Shown: positions 1 through 7,920, counted from the first letter of the stretch. The stretch is 39,321 nucleotides of DNA from Ornithinibacillus californiensis (GCF_001038485.1 NZ_LDUE01000037.1:1-39321), one strand, 5' to 3'. Made by a program: numbers and translations. The notes: generated by a model not told the origin, from the letters alone.

Positions 1-17
1 TTTGAGTTTCCGCAAAA
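1..17 (+). repeat. Left terminal inverted repeat of the IS4-family element
   Basis: TTTGAGTTTCCGCAAAA at the very start of the window is the exact reverse complement of 1584-1600. The repeat may extend further left beyond the window. Confidence 0.85.
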
Positions 18-180
18 ATATTAGAAAGTGACATAAAAGAAGAGATAAAGTGAAAATCCAGTTCAGAAAGTAATGAAAAGTGGCAATTTTAGGGGAAAAC
101 AAGGAAAAACCCACCAAGGTTTAGTATAATTTTAGTAGACAGCCAAAAAGATACTAAACAAATCTATAGGAGGGTTTTTC

Positions 181-1443
181 ATGTTTAATTCTACCACAGA
201 TGTGTACGCTACGAAACGGGAAGTTGTTAATTTTTCAAAAGGTTTGGTGCCAGGTAATCGTCGGGTTGAATCCAAGTTTGTAACCCAATCAATTTACGGT
301 ATATTAAGGTCCGGAAGTACAATCCTTAAGAATATAGCTACAGCTTTAAATGAGCCAATCCGCATTAAAAATACCATTGATCGGCTCAGTCAAAACCTTG
401 GGCGTACGCTATCTCCAGAAATCCAAGAAAACTATACACAAAAGGTCACAAAGGCTTTAGGGGAGCACCCAGTAATTCTAGTGGATGATTCCGATGTGAT
501 TAAACCCCATGGTGAAAAGTTTGAAGCCCTTGGTGAAGTGCGAGACGGTTCTTCAAAAGACAATAAAATTGAAAAGGGCTACCTAGTAACGGAAATGGTC
601 GGATTGACGACTAAGAAGAAGCAACCTGTCAGTTTGTTTTCCCATATTCATTCATCGAAAGAAAAAGATTATAAATCTACAAATGAAGTACTATTTGAAG
701 GTTTAAATCAAGTCATTTCCAGTTTGAAATCAAGAGCTACATTCGTATTTGACCGCGGTTATGATATGAATGCACTGTTTCATTTCATGCATAAACAAAA
801 ACAAGACTTCATTATCCGTTTGAAGGAAAATCGAAAATTGTTTTGGAAAGGAAAATGGTTTAAAGCCGCTGTACTTAGGGATTCACGGAAAGGGAAAATT
901 AAAACTACCTTACTGTTTAGTGAAGATGGAAAACAGAAAAAAGAGACGGTGTACATTAGCCATTTGAATATAAAAGTCACTGCCAGTAAAAATCCAATTA
1001 GTCTTATCCTCGTTTATGGGCTTGGGAAAACGCCAATGATGTTAGCTACGAACAAGGTAATCCAAAGTAAAGAAGATGCCATTCACATCGTAAGGACCTA
1101 CATGTCGAGATGGCGTATTGAAGAATATTTCCGTTTTAAGAAACAACATTTTGGATTTGAAGATTTCCGCGTCAGGAGTTTGACATCCATTAATAATCTC
1201 AATCAATTATTAACATATGCGATTGGTTTATTAGGCCTTCTTGCCGATAAAATGAGCACCAGCAGGCTATCACGTCAGCTTATTGAAAATGCCAAAGCAC
1301 TCCGTAAAGATATTCAATTTTATTATTATCAGCTTGCAGAGGGTATTTTGTCGACATTGGCCTATGCCAGGGAAGGAGTTCAGGGTTGGTTTCGAATACG
1401 CCATAACTTTCCTCGTCAGTTAGAATTAAAATTGGTTAGCTAA
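181..1443 (+). CDS. IS4-family DDE transposase
   Basis: This 420-residue protein catalyses cut-and-paste transposition of the element around it. The RNase H-like catalytic core is visible: first Asp in the VDDSDV motif (residues 101-106), second Asp in FDRGYD (D191), and the IS4 signature Y-x2-R-x3-E-x6-K at Y307, R310, E314 and K321. Length and motif spacing are typical, with no frameshift or internal stop, so the enzyme is probably active. The ATG is preceded by a strong AGGAGGG ribosome binding site at 168-174. A TATAAT sequence at 125-130 could be its -10 element, but no good -35 is present. It converges with ylmH. Assignment to IS4 is firm; the subgroup is not determined. Confidence 0.93.
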   Translation: MFNSTTDVYATKREVVNFSKGLVPGNRRVESKFVTQSIYGILRSGSTILKNIATALNEPIRIKNTIDRLSQNLGRTLSPEIQENYTQKVTKALGEHPVILVDDSDVIKPHGEKFEALGEVRDGSSKDNKIEKGYLVTEMVGLTTKKKQPVSLFSHIHSSKEKDYKSTNEVLFEGLNQVISSLKSRATFVFDRGYDMNALFHFMHKQKQDFIIRLKENRKLFWKGKWFKAAVLRDSRKGKIKTTLLFSEDGKQKKETVYISHLNIKVTASKNPISLILVYGLGKTPMMLATNKVIQSKEDAIHIVRTYMSRWRIEEYFRFKKQHFGFEDFRVRSLTSINNLNQLLTYAIGLLGLLADKMSTSRLSRQLIENAKALRKDIQFYYYQLAEGILSTLAYAREGVQGWFRIRHNFPRQLELKLVS

Positions 1444-1470
1444 AAAGACCCTAAAAACTAAATTTTTAAA

Positions 1471-1493
1471 AGAGCCTTGGATAGGCTCTCTTT
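1471..1493. terminator. Hairpin terminator after the IS4 transposase
   Basis: AGAGCC-ttggata-GGCTCT forms a 6-bp stem with a short T tract on the plus strand. On the minus strand the stem is followed by TTTT, so it could also end transcripts leaving ylmH. It lies 28 nt after the transposase stop. Confidence 0.55.
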
Positions 1494-1528
1494 GAGGACG
1501 CCAAAATTCCTTTTTTTGGCTAAATACT

Positions 1529-2374
1529 TTAGACTCTTCTGTATTTTTGTCGTAGTTCATAATCAAAGGTTGATTTTTTTACGTTTTGCGGAAACTCAAA
1601 CTGTAATAATGCAGTTGTAATTTTTATTTTCTCTTTTTTGGTTTGTCCATTAATGTTAACTAACTTACTACGACCCTTTCCTCTTAACGAAATTAGGTCC
1701 CCTTCTCTTAAAATGAACTTGCTATCTTCTACTACTCGATAGTTTACTTTGACTAATCCTTTTTGTATCAAGCTTTGTGCTTCATTTCTTGAAATTGAAT
1801 AAATCTCCTTAAGTATCGTGTCCAATCTTAATGAGGAGACAATTTTGTCAGATTCTGACCAGATAGATTCTTGTTCTACTAAATCCGAAAATGGCCCTTC
1901 TTCTAATTGGATAGTGGTTCTCTTAATACCCGTTAAATTCATCGTTACATAAGAAGCAATATCCTGATCGAGGAGAATTTGAACCTTTCCGTTACCCGCA
2001 AAAATATCTCCTAGTTTTTTTCTTGCAATTCCTAAAGATAAAAAGGATCCTAGTACATCACGGTGAGTAATAGAGACGAATTTCATATGATATGTAGCCT
2101 GTACCAAATTAATGTTAAAAGAATTGGGTAAAATTTCTTCATAGTAAGGGGCAATAATCGCCCGCTTTCTTTCCGAGTAATTGCCTCCCCCAAAAAACTG
2201 AACCTTCAAGTCTTCATTAGAAGTACCGACTATCATTTCTATAATCTGCTGCTCTCTAGGATCTAAAAAATCTGTTAACTTTGATCGAAAAGATTGTTCC
2301 ACTTGTTCTTTCCAGGATAAGACTTGGTCTATAAAACCGTGTTCTTCCGGCCTGAAATGTTGGTAAATGTCCAT
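1529..2374 (-). CDS. ylmH: YlmH/RqcP, S4-domain ribosome quality-control protein with IS-derived tail
   Basis: This is the S4-like RNA-binding protein next to the division genes in Firmicutes. The B. subtilis homologue (RqcP) works with RqcH in C-terminal alanine tailing of nascent chains on stalled 50S subunits. The S4 domain covers about residues 179-238, with the usual glycine- and basic-rich end (REGDLISLRGKGR). The frame gives 281 residues against about 257 in B. subtilis. The extra length is explained by the insertion sequence: codon 259 starts exactly at the terminal repeat, so residues 259-281 and the stop codon are IS DNA. About 258 native residues remain, so the fold is probably intact. 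An AGGTGAAGG ribosome binding site precedes the ATG. It is the last gene of the ylm operon, 13 nt after ylmG. Confidence 0.9.
   Translation of the reverse strand: MDIYQHFRPEEHGFIDQVLSWKEQVEQSFRSKLTDFLDPREQQIIEMIVGTSNEDLKVQFFGGGNYSERKRAIIAPYYEEILPNSFNINLVQATYHMKFVSITHRDVLGSFLSLGIARKKLGDIFAGNGKVQILLDQDIASYVTMNLTGIKRTTIQLEEGPFSDLVEQESIWSESDKIVSSLRLDTILKEIYSISRNEAQSLIQKGLVKVNYRVVEDSKFILREGDLISLRGKGRSKLVNINGQTKKEKIKITTALLQFEFPQNVKKSTFDYELRQKYRRV
1584..1600 (-). repeat. Right terminal inverted repeat of the IS4-family element
   Basis: It is the reverse complement of positions 1-17. On the minus strand it is read as codons 259 onwards of the ylmH reading frame, so it marks the insertion junction. 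Confidence 0.85.
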
Positions 2375-2387
2375 AAATAACCTTCAC

Positions 2388-2666
2388 CTAATAAACTAAT
2401 CTAGCAATAATATCATATAATGCATAAATACCTGTTCCAGCCAATTGTAGTACAATAATCGCTACAATAGGAGAAAAGTCTATCATCCCTAACGGAGGAA
2501 TAAACTTTCTAAACGGCTCTAAATACGGCTCGTATAATTTGGTCATTATTTCACCAAACGATGATTCCCTAGCACCCGGGAACCATGACATAAAGATATA
2601 AATTATTAATCCAAAACTATAAATACGTAACGCATAAGATAAAAACTGAAATATGGTTTCTAACAT
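2388..2666 (-). CDS. ylmG: YlmG, YggT-family membrane protein
   Basis: A 92-residue integral membrane protein with two hydrophobic segments (about residues 5-28 and 62-90) linked by the family signature EPYLEPFRKFIPPLG. YggT/YlmG proteins occur next to sepF in Gram-positive bacteria and cyanobacteria, and are linked to envelope or nucleoid distribution during division; no biochemical activity is established. The ATG follows an AAAGGATGG ribosome binding site. Only 3 nt separate it from sepF, so the two are probably translated from one message. Confidence 0.9.
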   Translation of the reverse strand: MLETIFQFLSYALRIYSFGLIIYIFMSWFPGARESSFGEIMTKLYEPYLEPFRKFIPPLGMIDFSPIVAIIVLQLAGTGIYALYDIIARLVY

Positions 2667-2669
2667 AAA

Positions 2670-3086
2670 TTACCATCCTTTATTGTTCTCTTGTTCCATC
2701 GCTTCTGAGATGGATCCAGAAACATCTACATTATCCGGTGCACAGAGGAAAGTTTGTGATCCTAATCGTTGTATGATACCGTTAACGGCATAGACAGTTC
2801 CACTTAAGAAGTCTACTATACGTTTAGCATCATACGCTTCTACACGCTGTAGATTAATGACGACTGCTCGCTTGTTAACAATATTATCCGCAATTTGCTG
2901 TGCTTCTTCAAATGTTCTAGGTTCACAAAGCACCACTTTAGAAGAATTTGTTTTCACACTTTTTAAGTTAATCACGTTATTATTCGGTTGATTTAACTTA
3001 CTTGGTTGTTCTACTACTTCTTCTTCAACATATTCATATTCATCATCCATCGCAAAAAACGTTTTAATCTTGTTTTTAATACTCAC
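2670..3086 (-). CDS. sepF: Cell division protein SepF
   Basis: SepF bundles FtsZ filaments into rings and tethers them to the membrane, partly overlapping with FtsA. The 138-residue protein has the expected plan: a basic N-terminal helix that can act as a membrane anchor (MSIKNKIKTFFAMDD), an acidic and polar linker to about residue 45, and the conserved C-terminal domain (about 50-130) with VVINLQRVEAYDAKRIVDFL and GIIQRLGSQTFLCAP. The start codon is GTG; the equivalent start and lead peptide are usual for the family. It lies between ylmE (10 nt) and ylmG (3 nt). Confidence 0.94.
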   Translation of the reverse strand: MSIKNKIKTFFAMDDEYEYVEEEVVEQPSKLNQPNNNVINLKSVKTNSSKVVLCEPRTFEEAQQIADNIVNKRAVVINLQRVEAYDAKRIVDFLSGTVYAVNGIIQRLGSQTFLCAPDNVDVSGSISEAMEQENNKGW

Positions 3087-3096
3087 CTTCTACACC

Positions 3097-3774
3097 TCAC
3101 CTATCAGACCCCACTAACTTAGAGCCGATTCGAATATGGGTTGCACCTTCTTCTATTGCAATATCGTAGTCATTACTCATACCCATTGATAAGAATTGAC
3201 AAGGTGCGTGCTGATAATTCTTACCTTGGATTTCATCTCGTAACTCACGTAGTTCACGAAACACTTTATGTAATAAAACCTTATCATCTGTATGGGGTGC
3301 CATAGTCATTAAACCAACAACACGAATTTTCGAGAAATCTGAAAGGCTTTCAATAAAAGGCATTACACTATTCGGCTGCAGTCCATGCTTTGAAGCTTCA
3401 CCACTTACATTAACTTGTATAAAGCAATCAACTGTGGAGGAAGCGCGTTTATCTATTTCCTTCGCTAATGACAGTCTGTCCAAAGAATGAATATAATCTA
3501 CCTTATCAATAACATCTTTTACTTTTCTAGATTGTAGACTTCCGATAAAATGCCATTTTACTTGCTTACCGACATGATTATACTTTTCAATAAATCCTTC
3601 TTGTCTATTTTCGCCAAGATCTACGATTCCAGCATTAAGTGCTTCCATTGTTCTTTCTATTGTAACATATTTTGTAACTGCTATGATGGTAATCTCATTA
3701 GAATTCCGATTACTTTTGCTACATGCCTCTTCTATAGTAGTTTTTATTTCTGCTAAATTTTGTGATACATCCAT
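3097..3774 (-). CDS. ylmE: YggS/PROSC-family pyridoxal-phosphate homeostasis protein
   Basis: This is the cytosolic PLP-binding protein that buffers vitamin B6 and affects amino-acid and keto-acid pools. It is a 225-residue single-domain TIM barrel of fold-type III PLP enzymes, without the second domain of alanine racemase. The Schiff-base lysine is K35 in IAVTKYV. Further family motifs are GENRQEG, WHFIGSLQSRK, and the phosphate-binding end SMGMSNDYDIAIEEGATHIR followed by IGSKLVG. The ribosome binding site GAGGAGGAG lies upstream of the ATG. It sits 25 nt after pgeF and 10 nt before sepF, the standard order in Bacillaceae. Confidence 0.93.
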   Translation of the reverse strand: MDVSQNLAEIKTTIEEACSKSNRNSNEITIIAVTKYVTIERTMEALNAGIVDLGENRQEGFIEKYNHVGKQVKWHFIGSLQSRKVKDVIDKVDYIHSLDRLSLAKEIDKRASSTVDCFIQVNVSGEASKHGLQPNSVMPFIESLSDFSKIRVVGLMTMAPHTDDKVLLHKVFRELRELRDEIQGKNYQHAPCQFLSMGMSNDYDIAIEEGATHIRIGSKLVGSDR

Positions 3775-3799
3775 TGCTACAAAGTTCTCCTCCTCAAAA

Positions 3800-4609
3800 T
3801 TAACCGCTAAACCCTATAAAACCTAGCATACGGCCCGTTTTCCCATGATCCCGGCGATGTGAGAAAAATAAATCTTCATCTCTATACGTGCAGAAATTTG
3901 TTACATCTATATTACTACGAAATACACCAGCTTGTACAAGTATTTCGACATTTAACTGCTTCAAATCCAATAAATAGTGCTGATTACCTACTGGTATTAG
4001 TACTAGCTCTTGATATTCATTTGGTACTCTTTCTTTTACATATTCATCTACCTCATAAAATTCAGTTGAAATACACGGCCCAATAGTAACAAGTAGGTCC
4101 TTTACGTCGGTTCCAAGCTCCATAAACTTGGTTGTCATTTTTTCTGCAATTTTTCCGACAGACCCTTTCCATCCCGCATGGGCAATCCCTATATACCTTT
4201 TCACAGGATCGAAGAAGAATAAAGGAACACAATCAGCAAAAAAGGCTGTGCATAACATACCCTCTTCTTGCGTAATTAACCCATCCGTTCCTTTTAGAGA
4301 GGATTCTATAGATGTTGAGCCCTTTCCAGCATCTCCTAATTTGACGGTATGGATGGTAGTCTGGTGAACCTGCTCACCTGCTACCCAACTCTCTAATGGG
4401 ATATTTAACATGGTTGCTAACCTCTGACGATTACTAATTACATCAAGCATTTGATCATTTACATGTAAGCCAAAATTATTCGATTGAAAAGGCTTCTGGC
4501 TAACACCACCATTACGAGATGTAAACCCAACTTGTATATTTGAATCTATTTTCTTCCATTTTTCTATGTGAAGTATATTCTTTCCATCATATTGAAACAC
4601 ATCTTGCAA
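3800..4609 (-). CDS. pgeF: PgeF/YlmD, laccase-domain purine nucleoside phosphorylase family
   Basis: YfiH/LACC1-family protein, about 269 residues. Members act on purine nucleosides, and an editing role in peptidoglycan synthesis has been described for the E. coli member. Metal-ligand and active-site motifs are present in order: GEQVHQ, ADCVPL, AHAGWKG, GPCIS and FFSHRRDHGKTGR. The reading frame is open from a TTG at 4615, but the ribosome binding site AGGGGG lies only 2 nt from it and 8 nt from the TTG at 4609. I therefore place the start at 4609. It is preceded by ylmC (25 nt) and followed by ylmE. Confidence 0.9.
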   Translation of the reverse strand: MQDVFQYDGKNILHIEKWKKIDSNIQVGFTSRNGGVSQKPFQSNNFGLHVNDQMLDVISNRQRLATMLNIPLESWVAGEQVHQTTIHTVKLGDAGKGSTSIESSLKGTDGLITQEEGMLCTAFFADCVPLFFFDPVKRYIGIAHAGWKGSVGKIAEKMTTKFMELGTDVKDLLVTIGPCISTEFYEVDEYVKERVPNEYQELVLIPVGNQHYLLDLKQLNVEILVQAGVFRSNIDVTNFCTYRDEDLFFSHRRDHGKTGRMLGFIGFSG

Positions 4610-4634
4610 AATCAATTCCCCCTGCTAGAAATAG

Positions 4635-4892
4635 TTATTCCAGATATAATTTTGCTCCATCTACATCTTTCACTAAGATTACATCAGAGCCGATAGTTAT
4701 GATTTGCTCCCAATATATCATTAATTCCTCTGGTTTTCCAAAGAAACCTCCCTTTTTCTCACGCAGGTAAATAACCAAGGCAATTATCCTACCTCGATCT
4801 GGGTCAATTTCCAAATCTGAAATATGCCCTAGCCTTCTTCCATCATTAATTACAATTATTTCTTTCACTTGTAAATCAGATAAATTTATCAT
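4635..4892 (-). CDS. ylmC: YlmC/YmxH-family PRC-barrel protein
   Basis: A small protein (85 residues) made of one PRC-barrel domain, with the typical pattern VKEIIVINDGRRLGHISDLE, then FFGKPEELMIYWEQIITIG and DVILV. Paralogues are linked to sporulation in Bacillus, but the molecular role is unknown. A GTG at 4901 is in frame, but the AAAGGTGGG ribosome binding site fits the ATG at 4892 (8-9 nt spacing), which also matches the length of homologues. It lies downstream of sigG, beyond the sigG terminator, so it needs its own promoter in 4910-5000; I could not define one. Confidence 0.85.
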   Translation of the reverse strand: MINLSDLQVKEIIVINDGRRLGHISDLEIDPDRGRIIALVIYLREKKGGFFGKPEELMIYWEQIITIGSDVILVKDVDGAKLYLE

Positions 4893-4999
4893 TCGTCTCA
4901 CCCACCTTTACTAGTAATATATATGCACTAGCCCTGAAGTTCATTCAGTTGGAATTTTGAGATGAAAAGTAAGCGAGCGAATCATTTTACTATACAAAA

Positions 5000-5034
5000 A
5001 CAAAAAAGGAATAGAGTGTGTAACCCTATTCCTT
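5000..5034 (-). terminator. Rho-independent terminator of sigG
   Basis: On the minus strand AAGGAATAG, an 11-nt loop and CTATTCCTT are followed by a T-rich tract (TTTTTGTTTTTG). The 9-bp stem begins 9 nt after the sigG stop codon. Confidence 0.85.
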
Positions 5035-5042
5035 GTCCAACT

Positions 5043-5822
5043 TTATTCAAACATCTGTTTATTCATTTGACTAATTGCAGCTTTCTCTAATCTGGATACT
5101 TGTGCTTGTGAGATTCCAATTTCATCAGCAACTTCCATCTGTGTTTTCCCTTGGAAAAAGCGTTTATTTAATATCATTTTTTCACGGTCATTTAATTGAT
5201 GCATTCCTTCTTTTAAAGAAAGTTTGTCAACCCAAGTATCATCTCGGTCCTTATCATCACTTATTTGATCTACAACAAATATTGGGTCACCACCATCATT
5301 ATAGATTGGTTCAAATAAGGATACTGGATCCTGTATAGCATCCATAGCGAACACTACATCGGAATGTGGGACACCCATCTCTTCCGCTATTTCTGCTGGT
5401 GTTGGTTCTTTTGATGTTTTATTAATTAATTTTTCCCTTACTTGTAGTGCCTTATAAGCAATATCTCTAAGGGACCGAGATACACGGATTGGATTATTAT
5501 CACGTAAGTATCTACGTATTTCACCAATTATCATTGGAACTGCATAGGTTGAGAATCTTACATTATGACTTAAATCAAAATTATCAATTGATTTCATTAG
5601 TCCAATACAACCAACCTGAAATAGGTCATCAACGTACTCACCACGGTTATTAAATCGTTGAATAACACTTAATACTAACCGTAGATTGCCGTTCACTAAT
5701 TTTTCCCTAGCAAAAATGTCCCCCTCTTGCATTTGTACGAATAGTTCTCGCATTTCTTCGTTCTTTAGAACGGGTAATTTAGATGTATCAACACCACATA
5801 TTACAACTTTATGTCTAGTCAT
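5043..5822 (-). CDS. sigG: RNA polymerase sporulation sigma factor sigma-G
   Basis: Late forespore-specific sigma factor. It has 259 residues and is very close to B. subtilis sigma-G throughout, beginning MTRHKVVICGVDTSKLPVLK. Region 2 contains DDLFQVGCIGLMKSIDNFDL and FSTYAVPMIIGEIRRYLRD; region 3 contains NPIRVSRSLRDIAYKALQVR; region 4 has the helix-turn-helix MEVADEIGISQAQVSRLEK. A GGGAGG ribosome binding site precedes the ATG. It lies 120 bp after sigE with its own sigma-F type promoter, and it also can be reached by read-through from spoIIGA-sigE, as in B. subtilis. A terminator follows directly. Confidence 0.97.
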   Translation of the reverse strand: MTRHKVVICGVDTSKLPVLKNEEMRELFVQMQEGDIFAREKLVNGNLRLVLSVIQRFNNRGEYVDDLFQVGCIGLMKSIDNFDLSHNVRFSTYAVPMIIGEIRRYLRDNNPIRVSRSLRDIAYKALQVREKLINKTSKEPTPAEIAEEMGVPHSDVVFAMDAIQDPVSLFEPIYNDGGDPIFVVDQISDDKDRDDTWVDKLSLKEGMHQLNDREKMILNKRFFQGKTQMEVADEIGISQAQVSRLEKAAISQMNKQMFE

Positions 5823-5840
5823 TCTGTACCCTCCCAGTTG

Positions 5841-5866
5841 GAGATGCTGTTCATGGACAGTATCTC
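5841..5866 (-). promoter_or_regulatory. Dyad between the sigG promoter and its ribosome binding site
   Basis: GAGATACTGT and ACAGCATCTC flank CCATGA, giving a 10-bp stem with one A-C mismatch. The dyad ends 4 nt before the GGGAGG ribosome binding site of sigG. Its upstream arm is inside the -10 element, so a transcript started at the sigma-F promoter would carry only the downstream arm, whereas read-through RNA from sigE would carry the whole hairpin. No T tract follows, so it is not a terminator. Confidence 0.5.
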
Positions 5867-5887
5867 CTAGGAAGGGAAAATTTATGC
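5858..5887 (-). promoter_or_regulatory. Sigma-F type promoter of sigG
   Basis: On the minus strand GCATA (5887-5883), 15 nt, and GGAGATACTG (5867-5858). This fits the sigma-F consensus GYWTA-N15/16-GGnrAnAnTR at every fixed position. In B. subtilis sigG is known to be switched on by sigma-F in the forespore, which agrees with the position here. Confidence 0.8.
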
Positions 5888-5942
5888 AATTTGAATCAGG
5901 GAAATGAATGAAAAAAATCCCTCACATCTTGATGGTTCTAGT

Positions 5943-6662
5943 CTAGACCATTTTATTAAATTCTTTTTTTAGTCTACGTATAATCTTCTTTTCTAGTCGA
6001 GATATATAAGACTGTGATATGCCTAACATATCTGCAACGTCTTTTTGGGTTTTTTCTTCTTCTCCAATTAGACCAAACCGAAGCTCCATAATCTGTTTCT
6101 CTCGAGCATTTAACTGTGATAATGCATCTTGTAATAAATGTTTATCTACCTTGGTTTCTAAGTTTTTAGTAATAATATCATCATCAGTACCTAGTACATC
6201 TGATAATAGTAATTCATTACCATCCCAATCAATATTTAATGGTTCATCAAATGAAATTTCAGATTTCAGCTTATTATTTCTGCGCAAGTACATTAGAATC
6301 TCATTTTCTATACATCTTGAAGCGTATGTAGCAAGTTTTATCTTTTTTTCTGGATTAAACGTATTTACTGCCTTGATTAATCCAATAGTACCTATACTAA
6401 TTAAGTCTTCAATATTGATTCCCGTATTTTCAAACTTTCGAGCAATATAGACTACTAAACGTAGATTTCGCTCAATTAGAACCGATCTAGCGCCAGAATC
6501 TCCCTTAGTCAATAAAACTAGCAATTCACTTTCTTCTTCTTTTGATAACGGAGGTGGCAGCGCCTCACTTCCTCCTATATAGTAGATCTCTTCTGATTTA
6601 ATTCCCAATTTAATTAAAACCTTGTACCACCATAGACGCATTTTCAATTTAATTTTAATCAT
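5943..6662 (-). CDS. sigE: RNA polymerase sporulation sigma factor sigma-E (pro-sigma-E)
   Basis: Early mother-cell sigma factor, made as an inactive membrane-associated precursor. It has 239 residues, like B. subtilis. The N-terminal pro-sequence is basic and hydrophobic ([20 protein letters not shown]) and ends at the conserved processing region [14 protein letters not shown] (about residues 25-38), where SpoIIGA cuts after about 27-29 residues. Regions 2 and 4 are strongly conserved, including [20 protein letters not shown] and the helix-turn-helix [19 protein letters not shown]. An AAGGAG ribosome binding site precedes the ATG. It lies 18 nt after its activating protease gene spoIIGA, in one operon. 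Confidence 0.97.
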   Translation of the reverse strand: MIKIKLKMRLWWYKVLIKLGIKSEEIYYIGGSEALPPPLSKEEESELLVLLTKGDSGARSVLIERNLRLVVYIARKFENTGINIEDLISIGTIGLIKAVNTFNPEKKIKLATYASRCIENEILMYLRRNNKLKSEISFDEPLNIDWDGNELLLSDVLGTDDDIITKNLETKVDKHLLQDALSQLNAREKQIMELRFGLIGEEEKTQKDVADMLGISQSYISRLEKKIIRRLKKEFNKMV

Positions 6663-6680
6663 TTGTATCGCTCCTTTTCG

Positions 6681-7601
6681 TTATGCTGAATGAATAGTTG
6701 CTAATTTTATGATTTGAGGATGAAGTAAACAATGATAGCGTTTGTCCTTCGTTAGTTCGCCAAATTGAATTCCAATTAATATCTTTGTGGCAACTATTTT
6801 TTGCTCTTCATAGAAAATAGTTAGTTTGTCAGGTTTAAGAGCAAAAAGAAAGTTGCTCTTTCCTTCCACCCCGTGGAATGGAACGATTTGAATGTGTTTC
6901 TCCCAGTTGAGCGGAATACGTTCCACATCAAAATCCTCGTATGCGTTTTTTAACTGAATCCAATCATCAGGCTCAAACCATTGCATTAAGAATTTCTCGT
7001 CACAAATTACAACGGGCCTCTTTGTTAATGGATCTATTAATTGATTTCCACTATCGATAAACCCAGTAGTAGTAAAGCTTTTATCTTTAATGCTAAAGGT
7101 TACATTGTATAGTTGGTCATAGCGAATTTTCTCCATAGCGTGCTTGTCCATACGGTTCTTGGTAAACCAGAATGCGATTGGAAACCCAATGACAACAAAC
7201 AGCCAGCTAACTGGATCTCCATATCCAGCACTAAACGAAAAAAGTCCTGTTACTGATAACGCAATAGGATATTGAAATAGATAGTGAGCAGCAAATAAGC
7301 CTCCACCAATTGAGAAAGATACAAAATAAAACATTAATAACTGCTTCAACATTCGCTTTACTGAGATAAAACGGAATGTAACCAAGATGATAAGAATAGA
7401 ATATAGTATCTTACCATACACCGTAGAAATTACTGTATTTGGAAAGTATAGTGTAATGGGTACAATAAATGAAGCTACCATTGCCCCTATAGCCAATCTT
7501 CTTTTAGGAGTATACTCACGAAGCAGTGCTTGCGTAAGCATTAACAACATAAAATCCAGAAGAAAATTCAATACCCAAACAGCATCAAGGTAAATAGTCA
7601 T
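6681..7601 (-). CDS. spoIIGA: SpoIIGA, membrane aspartic protease for pro-sigma-E
   Basis: This protease removes the pro-sequence of sigma-E after a signal from forespore SpoIIR. The first half (about residues 1-145) has five hydrophobic membrane segments; the second half is a soluble aspartic-protease domain resembling half of a retropepsin, with the catalytic motif FIDSGNQL (D183) and later ILIGIQFG. Length is 306 residues against 309 in B. subtilis. The start ATG follows a GAGAGG ribosome binding site. It opens the spoIIG operon with sigE 18 nt downstream; a Spo0A-box-containing promoter region lies upstream. Confidence 0.95.
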   Translation of the reverse strand: MTIYLDAVWVLNFLLDFMLLMLTQALLREYTPKRRLAIGAMVASFIVPITLYFPNTVISTVYGKILYSILIILVTFRFISVKRMLKQLLMFYFVSFSIGGGLFAAHYLFQYPIALSVTGLFSFSAGYGDPVSWLFVVIGFPIAFWFTKNRMDKHAMEKIRYDQLYNVTFSIKDKSFTTTGFIDSGNQLIDPLTKRPVVICDEKFLMQWFEPDDWIQLKNAYEDFDVERIPLNWEKHIQIVPFHGVEGKSNFLFALKPDKLTIFYEEQKIVATKILIGIQFGELTKDKRYHCLLHPQIIKLATIHSA

Positions 7602-7737
7602 ACTATTCTTCCTCTCAGGTGGCGTAAAAAGGTATATGTCTCATGTTCATCTATGGAAGTTCACTCCCCACGCTTAAAGTTAGTTATCTACATTTGGTTT
7701 AGTATAACGAGATGCTCTACTAAATCGTTATTGATGA

Positions 7738-7826
7738 AGTATAAAGAGAAGTATAAACTAGTTGTCGAGCGAAGTCTGTCACTTCTTGTATGCAAAAATA
7801 TGCTAATTTCAACTAGTTATGTCGAG
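7738..7826 (-). promoter_or_regulatory. Probable Spo0A-activated promoter of the spoIIGA-sigE operon
   Basis: Two copies of TGTCGAG (one mismatch from the Spo0A box TGTCGAA) lie at 7763-7769 and 7820-7826. The nearer one overlaps a minus-strand -35-like TCGACA (7768-7763), which is 19 nt from TATACT (7743-7738). Box over the -35 and overlong spacer both resemble B. subtilis spoIIG, where Spo0A-P rescues a sigma-A promoter with a spacer of about 22 bp. A second TATACT at 7706-7701 is an alternative -10. The rest of 7602-7920 shows no gene. Confidence 0.55.
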
Positions 7827-7920
7827 GACAGTATAGAATTTTTATTGAATATAATTTCCAAATTTCGGATTGTATAGCGCTAATCATAATCCCCTAAAAT
7901 AAGGACTATTAAAAAGCATA

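Larger units (their letters stand above)
1..1600 (+). mobile_element. IS4-family insertion sequence
   Basis: The element is bounded by a 17-bp perfect terminal inverted repeat, TTTGAGTTTCCGCAAAA, read forward at 1-17 and reversed at 1584-1600. Inside is one transposase gene, followed by a terminator-like hairpin. About 1.6 kb is normal for the IS4 family. The right end lies within the 3' end of ylmH, which runs towards it on the opposite strand. Bases before position 1 are not visible, so a few outer bases of the repeat and any target-site duplication cannot be judged. Confidence 0.85.

Noticed and set aside
4910-4990. Sigma-G-like promoter for ylmC (TGAATG, 16 nt, CATATATA on the minus strand)
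   Set aside because: The -35 half and spacing fit poorly; A+T-rich DNA gives such matches by chance.
5890-5942. Possible terminator between sigE and sigG
   Set aside because: AGGGA and TCCCT flank a long A+T-rich loop with no T tract after the stem; too weak, and read-through into sigG is expected.
6019-6450. 143-codon frame antisense to sigE
   Set aside because: Shadow frame; sigE on the other strand is near-identical to known sigma-E.
7653-7877. 74-codon plus-strand frame upstream of spoIIGA
   Set aside because: It covers the Spo0A-box promoter region; no ribosome binding site and no family resemblance.
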